59,979 nt of DNA from the NCBI GenBank assembly GCA_020027875.1, contig JAHRHA010000026.1, forward strand, positions 1 to 59,979, written 5' to 3'. Below the pieces are notes generated by a model. That model did no database searches. It was given only the letters and a program-made list of their open reading frames with translations, and was not told the DNA's origin. The position numbers and the translations under genes were made by a program. Origin of the DNA: Micromonosporaceae bacterium (GTDB taxonomy: Bacteria; Actinomycetota; Actinomycetes; Mycobacteriales; Micromonosporaceae). This document shows, piece after piece, positions 53,317 to 59,979 of this stretch; the stretch's first letter is position 1; each line of letters starts with the position of its first letter.

Positions 53317-56004
53317 TCAGCTCCCTGGTTCAGTCGCAAGCTCGCCGCTCAGCTCCCCGGTTCGGCTCGCAAGCTCACCGCTCTGCTCCCCGGTTCGGCT
53401 CGCAAGCTCACCGCTCTGCTCCCCGGTTCGGCTCGCAAGCTCACCGCTCTGCTCCCCGGTTCGGCTCGCAAGCTCACCGAACAGCGCCGGCAGGGTGCCG
53501 GTGTGCGCCTCACGCAGTTCGTCCAGCGGGATGTCGAAGAGCCCCTCGACGGCCAGCACAGAGGACGGCGCCCGGACGGCGCCGAGGGCGGCGCAGGGGA
53601 CGCCCCGCTCCGCGGCGAGCGCCGCGAAGGCCGCCTCCTGGCCCCGGCTTACCGACACGAGTACCCGTGCCGCTGACTCGCTGAACAGCTGCACGAACGG
53701 CGGAAGCCCATCGGGCAGCGTGATCTGCGCGCCGAAGCCACGACGCAGGCACGCCTCGACGAGCGCCTGTGCCAGCCCGCCGTCAGACAAGTCATGCGCC
53801 GCTGCGAGGTGACCGACCCTGGCGGCCTCGGCGAGCACTCCGGCGAGGCGCTGCTCCGCCGCGAGGTCAACCGTCGGCGGCGTGCCGCCGAGATGGCCAT
53901 GCGTCACGTGGGCCCACTCGGAACCGGACAGCTCGTCGCGGGTCTCGCCCAGGATGAAGATCGGGTCTCCGGCGTTGGCGAAGCCCATCGGTACCCGGGC
54001 GGCGACATTGGCGAGCAGACCAAGCACGCCCACGACGGGCGTCGGGTGGATTGCCATCGTGCCGGTCTGGTTGTAGAAGCTTACGTTGCCACCGGTGACC
54101 GGGATGCCAAGTTCCTGGCAGCCGTCGGCCAGACCCCGCACCGCCTCGGCGAACTGCCACATGACGCCGGGATCCTCGGGCGAGCCAAAGTTGAGACAGT
54201 TCGTCACCGCCACTGGGATCGCACCGGTCACCGCGACATTGCGGTACGCCTCGGCGAGCGCCAACTTCGCTCCGGTGTACGGGTCAAGGCGCGCGAAGCG
54301 CCCGTTGCCGTCTACCGACAACGCCACGCCCAGTCCGCTCCTCTCGTCGATGCGCAGCACGCCGGCATCCTCCGGCTGGGCCAGCACCGTGTTGCCGAGC
54401 ACATACCGGTCGTACTGCTCGGTCACCCAGGTCTTGTCGCACAGGTTCGGCGACGCCGCCATCCGCAGGACTGTGGCGCGCAGCTCGTCCGCGGCACTCG
54501 GCTGCGGGAGGGTCTCGGCGCGGTCGGCCAGGAGCAGGATCCGGTCCGCGGGCTCGCGCATCGGACGGGCGTAGACCGGACCGTCATCGGCGAGCGATCC
54601 CGGCGGCACGTCGACAATCAGCTCGTTGCGCCACCAGATCCGCAGCCTGCCTCCGCCGACCTCGGGTGCGACCACCTCGCCGATCGCCGTCGCGAGGACG
54701 CCCCATCGGGAGCAGATCGACAGTACGACGGGCAGGTTGTCGGGGGTCACTATGAGCAGCATCCGCTCCTGCGACTCCGAGGCGAGCACCTCCGGCGGAT
54801 CCATGGACGCCTCACGCAACGGCACCAGGTCGAGGTTGACCGACATACCGGTCCCGCCGGCGGCGGCCGTCTCGGCGAGGGCGCAGGTCAGGCCGGCGCC
54901 GCCCAGGTCCTGGATGCCGACGACCAGCCCGGCGTCGTAGATCTCCAGGCACGCCTCGATGAGCAGCTTCTCCATGAATGGGTCGCCGACCTGTACGCTC
55001 GGCCGGCGCTGCTCGCTCTCGGCGTCGAAGGTGGCGCTCGCCAGCACCGACACTCCCCCGATGCCATCGCGGCCGGTCTTCGCCCCGATGAGGACGACGA
55101 GGTTGCCCGGTCCCGTTGCGGCCTTGCTCTGCAGGCGGCCCACGGGCAGCACGCCCACGCACAATGCGTTGACGAGCGGGTTGCCCCGGTAACACTCGTC
55201 GAAGACGACCTCGCCACCGATGTTGGGCAGACCCAGGCAATTGCCGTACCCGCCGACGCCGGCGATCACGCCGGGGAGCACCCGGCGCGTGTCCTCGTGG
55301 TCGGCCGCGCCGAAACGCAATGGATCCATGACGGCGATCGGGCGGGCGCCCATCGCGAGGATGTCCCGCACGATGCCACCGACGCCGGTCGCCGCTCCCT
55401 GATATGGCTCCACAAAGGACGGATGATTGTGTGACTCGACTTTGAATGTCACGGCAAGCCGGTCGGACACCCTGACCACGCCGGCGTTCTCGCCAATGCC
55501 GGCGAGCAACCGCTCCGATCTGGGGGCCTTCTCGCCGAACTGCCGCAGGTGCAGCTTGCTCGACTTGTACGAGCAATGCTCGCTCCACATGATCGAGTAC
55601 ATCGCGAGCTCAGACTCGGTCGGTCGTCGGCCCAGGATCTGCTCGATCTTTGCGTGCTCGTCGTCCTGAAGGCCTAACTCAAGGAACGGCTGATGCTCGA
55701 ACGGCGTCCCGGTTGCCCGCGCGACGGTGTCGAAACCGACCTCCTTCCAGGTCGGCGCCGGGGCCGGGGCGGGCGCCGGCTCGCCCGTACTCTCGGTCTC
55801 CGCCGGCTCAGCGGCTTCGGCCTCCTCGACGTCCTCGGCCGTGGTGTCCGTCGCCTCCGGCGCCTGCGCCTCCGGCGCCTGGGCCTCCGGCGCCTGGGCC
55901 TCCGGCGCCTGGGCGTCCGTGGCCTTGGCCTCCGGGGTCTCCGGCGGTTCGCCTGCGGGTCCGGAGTCGGAACCGTCCACTATGGTCTCCGGTGTCGTGG
56001 TCAT
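53317..56004 (-). CDS. purL: Phosphoribosylformylglycinamidine synthase subunit PurL
   Basis: The 895-residue enzyme converts FGAR to FGAM with ATP and ammonia (purine step 4) in a PurLQS complex. Core blocks include [40 protein letters not shown] and [14 protein letters not shown]. It is longer than the usual 740-770 residues. An acidic, Ala/Pro-rich N-terminal extension of about 85 residues contains AQAPE repeats (15-bp DNA units), and the C-terminus has four-plus 11-residue [11 protein letters not shown] units. The ATG at 56004 overlaps purQ by ATGA. The core appears intact, so activity is expected. Confidence 0.95.
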   Translation of the reverse strand: MTTTPETIVDGSDSGPAGEPPETPEAKATDAQAPEAQAPEAQAPEAQAPEATDTTAEDVEEAEAAEPAETESTGEPAPAPAPAPTWKEVGFDTVARATGTPFEHQPFLELGLQDDEHAKIEQILGRRPTESELAMYSIMWSEHCSYKSSKLHLRQFGEKAPRSERLLAGIGENAGVVRVSDRLAVTFKVESHNHPSFVEPYQGAATGVGGIVRDILAMGARPIAVMDPLRFGAADHEDTRRVLPGVIAGVGGYGNCLGLPNIGGEVVFDECYRGNPLVNALCVGVLPVGRLQSKAATGPGNLVVLIGAKTGRDGIGGVSVLASATFDAESEQRRPSVQVGDPFMEKLLIEACLEIYDAGLVVGIQDLGGAGLTCALAETAAAGGTGMSVNLDLVPLREASMDPPEVLASESQERMLLIVTPDNLPVVLSICSRWGVLATAIGEVVAPEVGGGRLRIWWRNELIVDVPPGSLADDGPVYARPMREPADRILLLADRAETLPQPSAADELRATVLRMAASPNLCDKTWVTEQYDRYVLGNTVLAQPEDAGVLRIDERSGLGVALSVDGNGRFARLDPYTGAKLALAEAYRNVAVTGAIPVAVTNCLNFGSPEDPGVMWQFAEAVRGLADGCQELGIPVTGGNVSFYNQTGTMAIHPTPVVGVLGLLANVAARVPMGFANAGDPIFILGETRDELSGSEWAHVTHGHLGGTPPTVDLAAEQRLAGVLAEAARVGHLAAAHDLSDGGLAQALVEACLRRGFGAQITLPDGLPPFVQLFSESAARVLVSVSRGQEAAFAALAAERGVPCAALGAVRAPSSVLAVEGLFDIPLDELREAHTGTLPALFGELASRTGEQSGELASRTGEQSGELASRTGEQSGELASRTGELSGELATEPGS
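53320..53483 (-). repeat. 33-bp tandem repeats at the purL 3' end
   Basis: Units start at 53352, 53385, 53418 and 53451, with a degenerate unit at 53320-53351. They encode [11 protein letters not shown]. The degenerate unit has one base fewer, which shifts the frame and creates the purL stop. Each contains GAGCTTGCGAGC, a motif also dispersed elsewhere in the window. Confidence 0.94.
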
Positions 56005-56714
56005 GCGGCTACCCCTTGGTTCGCGGCCATCCGCACGCTCGAGCCGGCGAGATGCTTGAGCACCGACGCGAAGAAGCCCAGGCCATCCAGCGACGGACCG
56101 GTGAGCTCGTCGATCGCATGCTCGGGATGGGGCATGATGCCCACCACGTTGCCCGCCTCGTTGCGGATCGCGGCGATGTCCAATAGTGAGCCGTTGGGGT
56201 TGCCGCCGATGTAGCGGGCCACGACCCGGTCCTCGGCCTCGAGCTCATCGAGGGTTCGGGAATCGGCGACGAAGCGGCCCTCGCCGTTCTTGACCGGGAT
56301 AAGAATCTCCTGCCCCGGCAAGAACTGGTTGGTCCACGCCGATGCGGCCGTGCCGATGCGCAGCCTCTGGTCACGGTTACGGAAATGCAGATGCTGGTTG
56401 CGGGTTAGCGCGCCGGGGAGTAGATGAGCCTCGCAGAGGATCTGGAAGCCGTTGCAGATGCCGAGCACGGGCAGGCCGCCCCGGGCCGCGTCCGCGATCG
56501 TCTCCATGACCGGCGCGAATCGGGCGATCGCCCCGCAGCGCAGGTAGTCACCGTACGAGAAGCCACCCGGGAGGATCACGGCGTCCACCCGGTGAAGGTC
56601 CGAGTCGGCGTGCCATAGCCGGACCGGCGTCGCGCCCCCGCGGGCGGCCGCCCGGGCGGCGTCCCGATCGTCCAGCGACCCCGGGAACGTGACCACGCCG
56701 ATGATGGCGCTCAT
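56001..56714 (-). CDS. purQ: Phosphoribosylformylglycinamidine synthase glutaminase subunit PurQ
   Basis: The 237-residue class I glutaminase supplies ammonia to PurL. It has [20 protein letters not shown], the nucleophile Cys in [12 protein letters not shown] and the catalytic His/Glu in [11 protein letters not shown]. The ATG overlaps purS (ATGA), and its stop overlaps the purL start, so the three genes are translationally coupled. Length is normal for the family. Confidence 0.95.
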   Translation of the reverse strand: MSAIIGVVTFPGSLDDRDAARAAARGGATPVRLWHADSDLHRVDAVILPGGFSYGDYLRCGAIARFAPVMETIADAARGGLPVLGICNGFQILCEAHLLPGALTRNQHLHFRNRDQRLRIGTAASAWTNQFLPGQEILIPVKNGEGRFVADSRTLDELEAEDRVVARYIGGNPNGSLLDIAAIRNEAGNVVGIMPHPEHAIDELTGPSLDGLGFFASVLKHLAGSSVRMAANQGVAA

Positions 56715-56968
56715 GGCGCAGCCGCCTTTGCCGTCTCCTCGACCCGGATCGTGAAGTCCTCGATCACGGGGTTCGCGAGTAGCTTGTCAGCGACAAGGCG
56801 GGCCTGCTCAAGGTCCGGTTCGCCAGAGAACTCGATCTCTATCCGTTTGCCGATTCGGACAGACGCGACACCGGTAACCCCGACGCGCGGCAACGCGTTG
56901 GCTACCGCCTGTCCCTGCGGGTCAAGGATCTCGGGCTTGAGCATGACATCCACGACGACGCGAGCCAC
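56711..56968 (-). CDS. purS: Phosphoribosylformylglycinamidine synthase subunit PurS
   Basis: The 85-residue protein has [38 protein letters not shown] and [14 protein letters not shown], the usual PurS fold that stabilises the PurL-PurQ complex and channels ammonia. GTG 56968 starts the purSQL operon; upstream lies a gap before the TMEM165-like gene. Confidence 0.94.
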   Translation of the reverse strand: MARVVVDVMLKPEILDPQGQAVANALPRVGVTGVASVRIGKRIEIEFSGEPDLEQARLVADKLLANPVIEDFTIRVEETAKAAAP

Positions 56969-57111
56969 CGGGTGCTCCTGACTGTGGGTGCGCTGGATTG
57001 TGGGTACAACTCGTTAGGCCGCCGCGCTGGGCGACCTGGGCCGGGCGAAAACAGCCTACCGGGCGAGGCCAGATCGCGGATTACCCGCCATCTCCACGTC
57101 AGGTCGCCGGG

Positions 57112-57717
57112 TCAGGCCAGCGCGCCGATAAGTGTAATCATGGCCAGTACGGCGCAGACGCCGGCCGCCACGTAGCGCACGACCGAGAGCCGGACGTGAC
57201 GCAGGAGGACCCTACCGAGCAGAACGGCCGCGCCCGACACGCACGCGAGCGCCGCCCAGGCGCCGAAGAAGATCGGTACGGCGGGTCTGCCGCTCGCGAC
57301 CAAACCCGCGGTGAACAGCTGGGACAGATCGCCCCATTCGGCGGTAAAGAGGACAACGAAGCTCGCCGCGGCTGCTCGCCACCCACGCCGGGAATCGCGG
57401 ATGCGCTCGGCGAACTGCTGCTCGGCCGAGGCCTCCTCCGCGTCGGCGTTGCGAGCACCCCTGAAGAGGATCACCGCGCCCACCGCGAAGAGGGCTGCCG
57501 CGACGAGTTGGATCGGCCGCTCAGGCAGGAGCGTTAACAGCCGGCCGGCCGCGACCGCGATCGCGCATTGAACGCCGAAGGCCGCGACGACACCAAGCCA
57601 CACGGCCAGCGGTCGGTAGCGGGTGGAGAGAACGAGCGTAGCTACGAACGTCTTGTCGGGTAACTCGACCGGCACGATGAGAACGAACGCGGCCAGTGCC
57701 GCAGCGATCCACTCCAC
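57112..57717 (-). CDS. TMEM165/GDT1 (UPF0016) family cation transporter
   Basis: The 201-residue protein has six predicted membrane spans in two repeats, each with the family's acidic motif: PVELPDKTFVATL and FTAEWGDLSQLF. These glutamate/aspartate residues are the ion-exchange sites of Gdt1 proteins, which move Mn2+/Ca2+ against protons. The second motif ends LSQ rather than the usual KSQ/RTQ. The central loop is charged (NADAEEASAEQQFAERIRD). GTG 57717 has GGGAGA upstream. It probably exports manganese or calcium. Confidence 0.88.
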   Translation of the reverse strand: MEWIAAALAAFVLIVPVELPDKTFVATLVLSTRYRPLAVWLGVVAAFGVQCAIAVAAGRLLTLLPERPIQLVAAALFAVGAVILFRGARNADAEEASAEQQFAERIRDSRRGWRAAAASFVVLFTAEWGDLSQLFTAGLVASGRPAVPIFFGAWAALACVSGAAVLLGRVLLRHVRLSVVRYVAAGVCAVLAMITLIGALA

Positions 57718-57975
57718 GTCAGGTCTCCCGCGCTTCCCCCGGCCGGCGCTACGCTCACGAATTGTCGCAGGTGTGCGGAGTCACGCGTACGCCCGGCGCG
57801 ACTGCTCGAACGGTCGTTGGTGCTCACCACCGGCAGGGCGCCTTAAGGAACCCATCGCGTCCGGACACTCACCCGCGTGATCGGGCCATCTGACGCGGCC
57901 ACGTGTCCAATGTCCTCATCCGCGAGTCCCGGATCAAGGCGAAAGCGCAAGCGCCAGAAGGTGGCTCGCTCGGGT

Positions 57976-58024
57976 AGATCTAGGAGAGTTATAGCGCTAT
58001 ATCGACAACAACTCTTCTAGATCT
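57976..58024. repeat. Palindrome overlapping a small reading frame (copy A4)
   Basis: AGATCTAGGAGAGTT (57976-57990) pairs with AACTCTTCTAGATCT (58010-58024) with one mismatch. The centre contains the palindrome ATAGCGCTAT. It provides the last codons and stop of the small minus-strand reading frame. Confidence 0.9.
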
Positions 58025-58192
58025 TCTCCAGTGCAGCCATCCGAAGACTCTGGAGCCGTTCCTCCCAGGTTCGCCGAACGCCTCCTCACGATGGATCGAT
58101 TCGCGCAGCACGATCTGGTACATCCACTGAAGAAACGCGAGATCGTCGAGGTCAAACTGGCAGTTGGGGTGCCACATCAGCCGGTGCGGCAT
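57989..58192 (-). CDS. Possible small protein or gene remnant
   Basis: Sixty-seven residues: MPHRLMWHPNCQFDLDDLAF, LQWMYQIVLRESIHREEAF, then GWLHWRRSRRV and a terminal VDIAL. The composition is protein-like, with Trp, Phe and His in a GC-rich background. The last codons and the TAA stop come from palindrome A4, suggesting an original longer gene was cut by a palindrome. A start upstream at 58309 is possible but low-complexity. Function unknown. Confidence 0.35.
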   Translation of the reverse strand: MPHRLMWHPNCQFDLDDLAFLQWMYQIVLRESIHREEAFGEPGRNGSRVFGWLHWRRSRRVVVDIAL

Positions 58193-58355
58193 TTCCACGA
58201 CACCCGATGCCGGCCGTGAAGTTCCGCCAGATCGTCGATCACCACCGCGAGCCGACCCGGCCGCGCGAGGCAGAGGCGCGGCTTCGCGTCGATCCCGCAG
58301 CTTGGCCACACCTAGCGGCTAGTCGATCCCCACGCACCGAGCGTCCGGCGACCGT

Positions 58356-59798
58356 TCAGAGGATCGGCGCGGGTTCGTAGCCACCCGCATCGGGGTGCAA
58401 TGCGACGACCGCGACGATCCGGTCAACCACGGAGCGGACCTGCGCGGGTGCCGCACCGACAAAGGCCGACCGGTCAGTAACGAGCGCGTCGATCTCAGCC
58501 CGACTCAGCCCTAACCTGGAATCGGCCGCGAGCCGGTCGAAGAGGTCATTCTCGGCAGCGGCCTTCTCCCGCATCGCCAGCGCCACCGCGACGGCGTGCT
58601 CCTTAATCGCCTTGTGAGCGGTCTCTCGCCCAACGCCACGTCGGGTGGCCGCGACGAGAATCTTCGTGGTCGCGAGGAACGGCAGGTAGCGGTCCAGCTC
58701 TCGGCCCACCACCGCCGGGTAGGCGCCGAACTCGTCGAGAACCGTAAGCAGGGTCTGGAAAATCCCGTCAACCGCGAAGAACGCGTCGGGCAGCGCCACT
58801 CGCCGGACCACAGAGCATGAGACGTCGCCCTCGTTCCACTGGTCGCCAGCGAGTTCGCCCACCATGGACAGATAGCCGCGCACGATCACAGCGAGGCCGT
58901 TGATGCGCTCACACGAGCGGGTGTTCATCTTGTGCGGCATCGCGGACGAGCCGACCTGCCCGGCCTGGAACCCCTCCGTGACAAGCTCCTGCCCCGCCAT
59001 CAGCCGGATCGTCGTCGCGAGCGACGATGGCCCCGCGGCGGCCTGGGCCAGCGCCGACACGACGTCGAAGTCGAGTGACCGCGGGTAGACCTGGCCGACG
59101 CTTGTGAGGACGCGGGCGAAGCCGAGGTGGTGCGCGACGGCACGTTCCAGCTCGTCCAGTTTGGCAGAGTCGCCGAGAAGGTCGAGCTGGTCTTGCCCCG
59201 TGCCGACTGGGCCCTTGATCCCCCTCAGCGGGTAACGCTCGATGAGATCCGATAGCCGGTCGTACGCGATGAGCAGCTCCTCGGCCGCACTCGCAAACCG
59301 TTTGCCGAGGGTAGTCGCCTGTGCCGGCACGTTGTGCGATCGGCCCACCATGACGAGCGTTTCGAATTCCAGAGCACGCGTGGCCAGCCGGGCGAGGGTG
59401 GCTACCATCCGGTCTCGCACCAGCTCCAGCGAGGCCCGGATCTGCAGCTGCTCCACGTTTTCGGTCAGGTCGCGCGAAGTCATTCCCTTGTGGACGTGTT
59501 CGTAACCGGCCAGCCCGGCGAACTCCTCGATGCGTGCCTTCACGTCGTGGCGTGTGACGCGCTCGCGCTCCGCGATGCTGTTCAGGTTCACACGGTCCAG
59601 CACGTGCGTGTAGGCCTCTACTACGCCATCGGGGATCTCGACGCCAAGGTCACGTTGTGCAATGAGCACGGCCAACCACAGCCGCCGCTCCGCGCGTACC
59701 TTCTCCTCCGGCGACCAGATCGCGACCAGCTCCGCCGACGCATAACGCGCCGCCAGGACGTTGGGAATGGCTGGCGCGGGTAGGCCGGTCGGCGTCAC
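58356..59798 (-). CDS. purB: Adenylosuccinate lyase
   Basis: The 480-residue enzyme cleaves SAICAR to AICAR and adenylosuccinate to AMP. It has IPNVLAARYASAELVAIWSP, EHVHKGMTSRDLTENVEQLQ, GRSHNVPAQATTLGKRF, and the signature QVGSSAMPHKMNTRSCERIN with the catalytic Ser region. GTG 59798 matches the usual family start a few residues before IPNVLA; AACAAT lies 6 nt upstream and could be the -10 of a leaderless message. Earlier in-frame starts give a low-complexity extension. Confidence 0.94.
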   Translation of the reverse strand: MTPTGLPAPAIPNVLAARYASAELVAIWSPEEKVRAERRLWLAVLIAQRDLGVEIPDGVVEAYTHVLDRVNLNSIAERERVTRHDVKARIEEFAGLAGYEHVHKGMTSRDLTENVEQLQIRASLELVRDRMVATLARLATRALEFETLVMVGRSHNVPAQATTLGKRFASAAEELLIAYDRLSDLIERYPLRGIKGPVGTGQDQLDLLGDSAKLDELERAVAHHLGFARVLTSVGQVYPRSLDFDVVSALAQAAAGPSSLATTIRLMAGQELVTEGFQAGQVGSSAMPHKMNTRSCERINGLAVIVRGYLSMVGELAGDQWNEGDVSCSVVRRVALPDAFFAVDGIFQTLLTVLDEFGAYPAVVGRELDRYLPFLATTKILVAATRRGVGRETAHKAIKEHAVAVALAMREKAAAENDLFDRLAADSRLGLSRAEIDALVTDRSAFVGAAPAQVRSVVDRIVAVVALHPDAGGYEPAPIL

Positions 59799-59979
59799 GC
59801 CCCCATTGTTCCGCAGCGTGAGGGCCATCGAGAAGCGGGTCTCGGCGAGCGCGCGCAAGAGACAGCGCTACGGGTAAAGCGCTAACGGGGCTTCGCCCCA
59901 GCCCGACGAGCATGTCGTGGTGGTTGCGGTGGGATGCAGGGCTCCGGCCGGTCGGGTAGAACGGGCACGAGGCCCGTTG
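59799..59979. other. Window end, upstream of purB
   Basis: No gene supported. GGGGCTTCGCCCC is a small perfect hairpin at about 59887-59899, and AACGGGC/GCCCGTT (59960-59966 and 59972-59978) form another. They may be terminators of a gene outside the window or part of a small RNA cut by the edge. Confidence 0.35.

Overview
The window is high-GC actinobacterial chromosome. BldC, a WhiB protein, many GTG starts, ATGA/GTGA gene overlaps and several TANNNT boxes placed 6-7 nt before a start codon all point to Actinobacteria. Gene order matches, from general knowledge, the M. tuberculosis crp (Rv3676) to Rv3683 block and the S. coelicolor bldC/valine dehydrogenase/purM/purF/purL block. The abundance of short repeats and palindromes suggests a Micromonosporaceae-like organism; this placement is inference.

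Layout. 1-93: end of a crp gene. 94-9350: a TetR-controlled, tightly overlapping catabolic operon (TIGR03084-like protein, AtuA-like protein, two acyl-CoA dehydrogenases, biotin-dependent acyl-CoA carboxylase beta and alpha subunits). 9369-14072: a Ser/Thr kinase and a zinc-ribbon/adenylate cyclase/AAA/TPR protein. 14110-23324: the conserved crp-linked neighbourhood (MBL hydrolase, RidA, DUF4177, a membrane protein, two ArsA-type ATPases, WhiB, bifunctional PBP with PASTA domain, YqeY protein, metallophosphoesterase). 23385-28193: tRNA-Pro(CGG) followed by a decayed zone with a sigma factor missing region 2, a frameshifted regulator, and an AbiEi-like regulator plus a frameshifted nucleotidyltransferase. 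28194-36601: UBP zinc finger, Na+/H+ antiporter, acetyltransferase, APC permease, GPP34 protein, copper amine oxidase, diguanylate cyclase. 36751-42126: asd-lysC, a lipoprotein, and leuA behind a leucine leader peptide. 42320-46460: secreted HNH nuclease, small protein, BldC, a conserved hypothetical, Leu/Val dehydrogenase, DUF3073. 46575-47931: a radical SAM/SPASM maturase overlapping a small peptide gene, a probable RiPP locus. 48104-59798: purine biosynthesis genes purM, purF, purLQS and purB, with an SCP-2-like protein, a large membrane protein and a TMEM165-type transporter between them.

Two themes cut across the window. (1) A superfamily of near-perfect palindromes with outer GATCWWGG-type ends and often a TTGATC-like centre, whose arms differ between copies yet stay complementary. 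One copy sits in frame inside the AtuA-like gene, one supplies the stop codon of an ATPase gene and one supplies the 3' end of a small reading frame. A second palindrome family occurs three times at gene 3' ends. (2) In-frame tandem DNA repeats expand several housekeeping or signalling proteins: biotin carboxylase, the kinase, PurL at both ends and two membrane proteins.

The most promising candidates for undescribed biology are the radical SAM/peptide pair, the nuclease-like/AbiEi fusion with its nucleotidyltransferase, the palindrome superfamily and the leuA leader attenuator.
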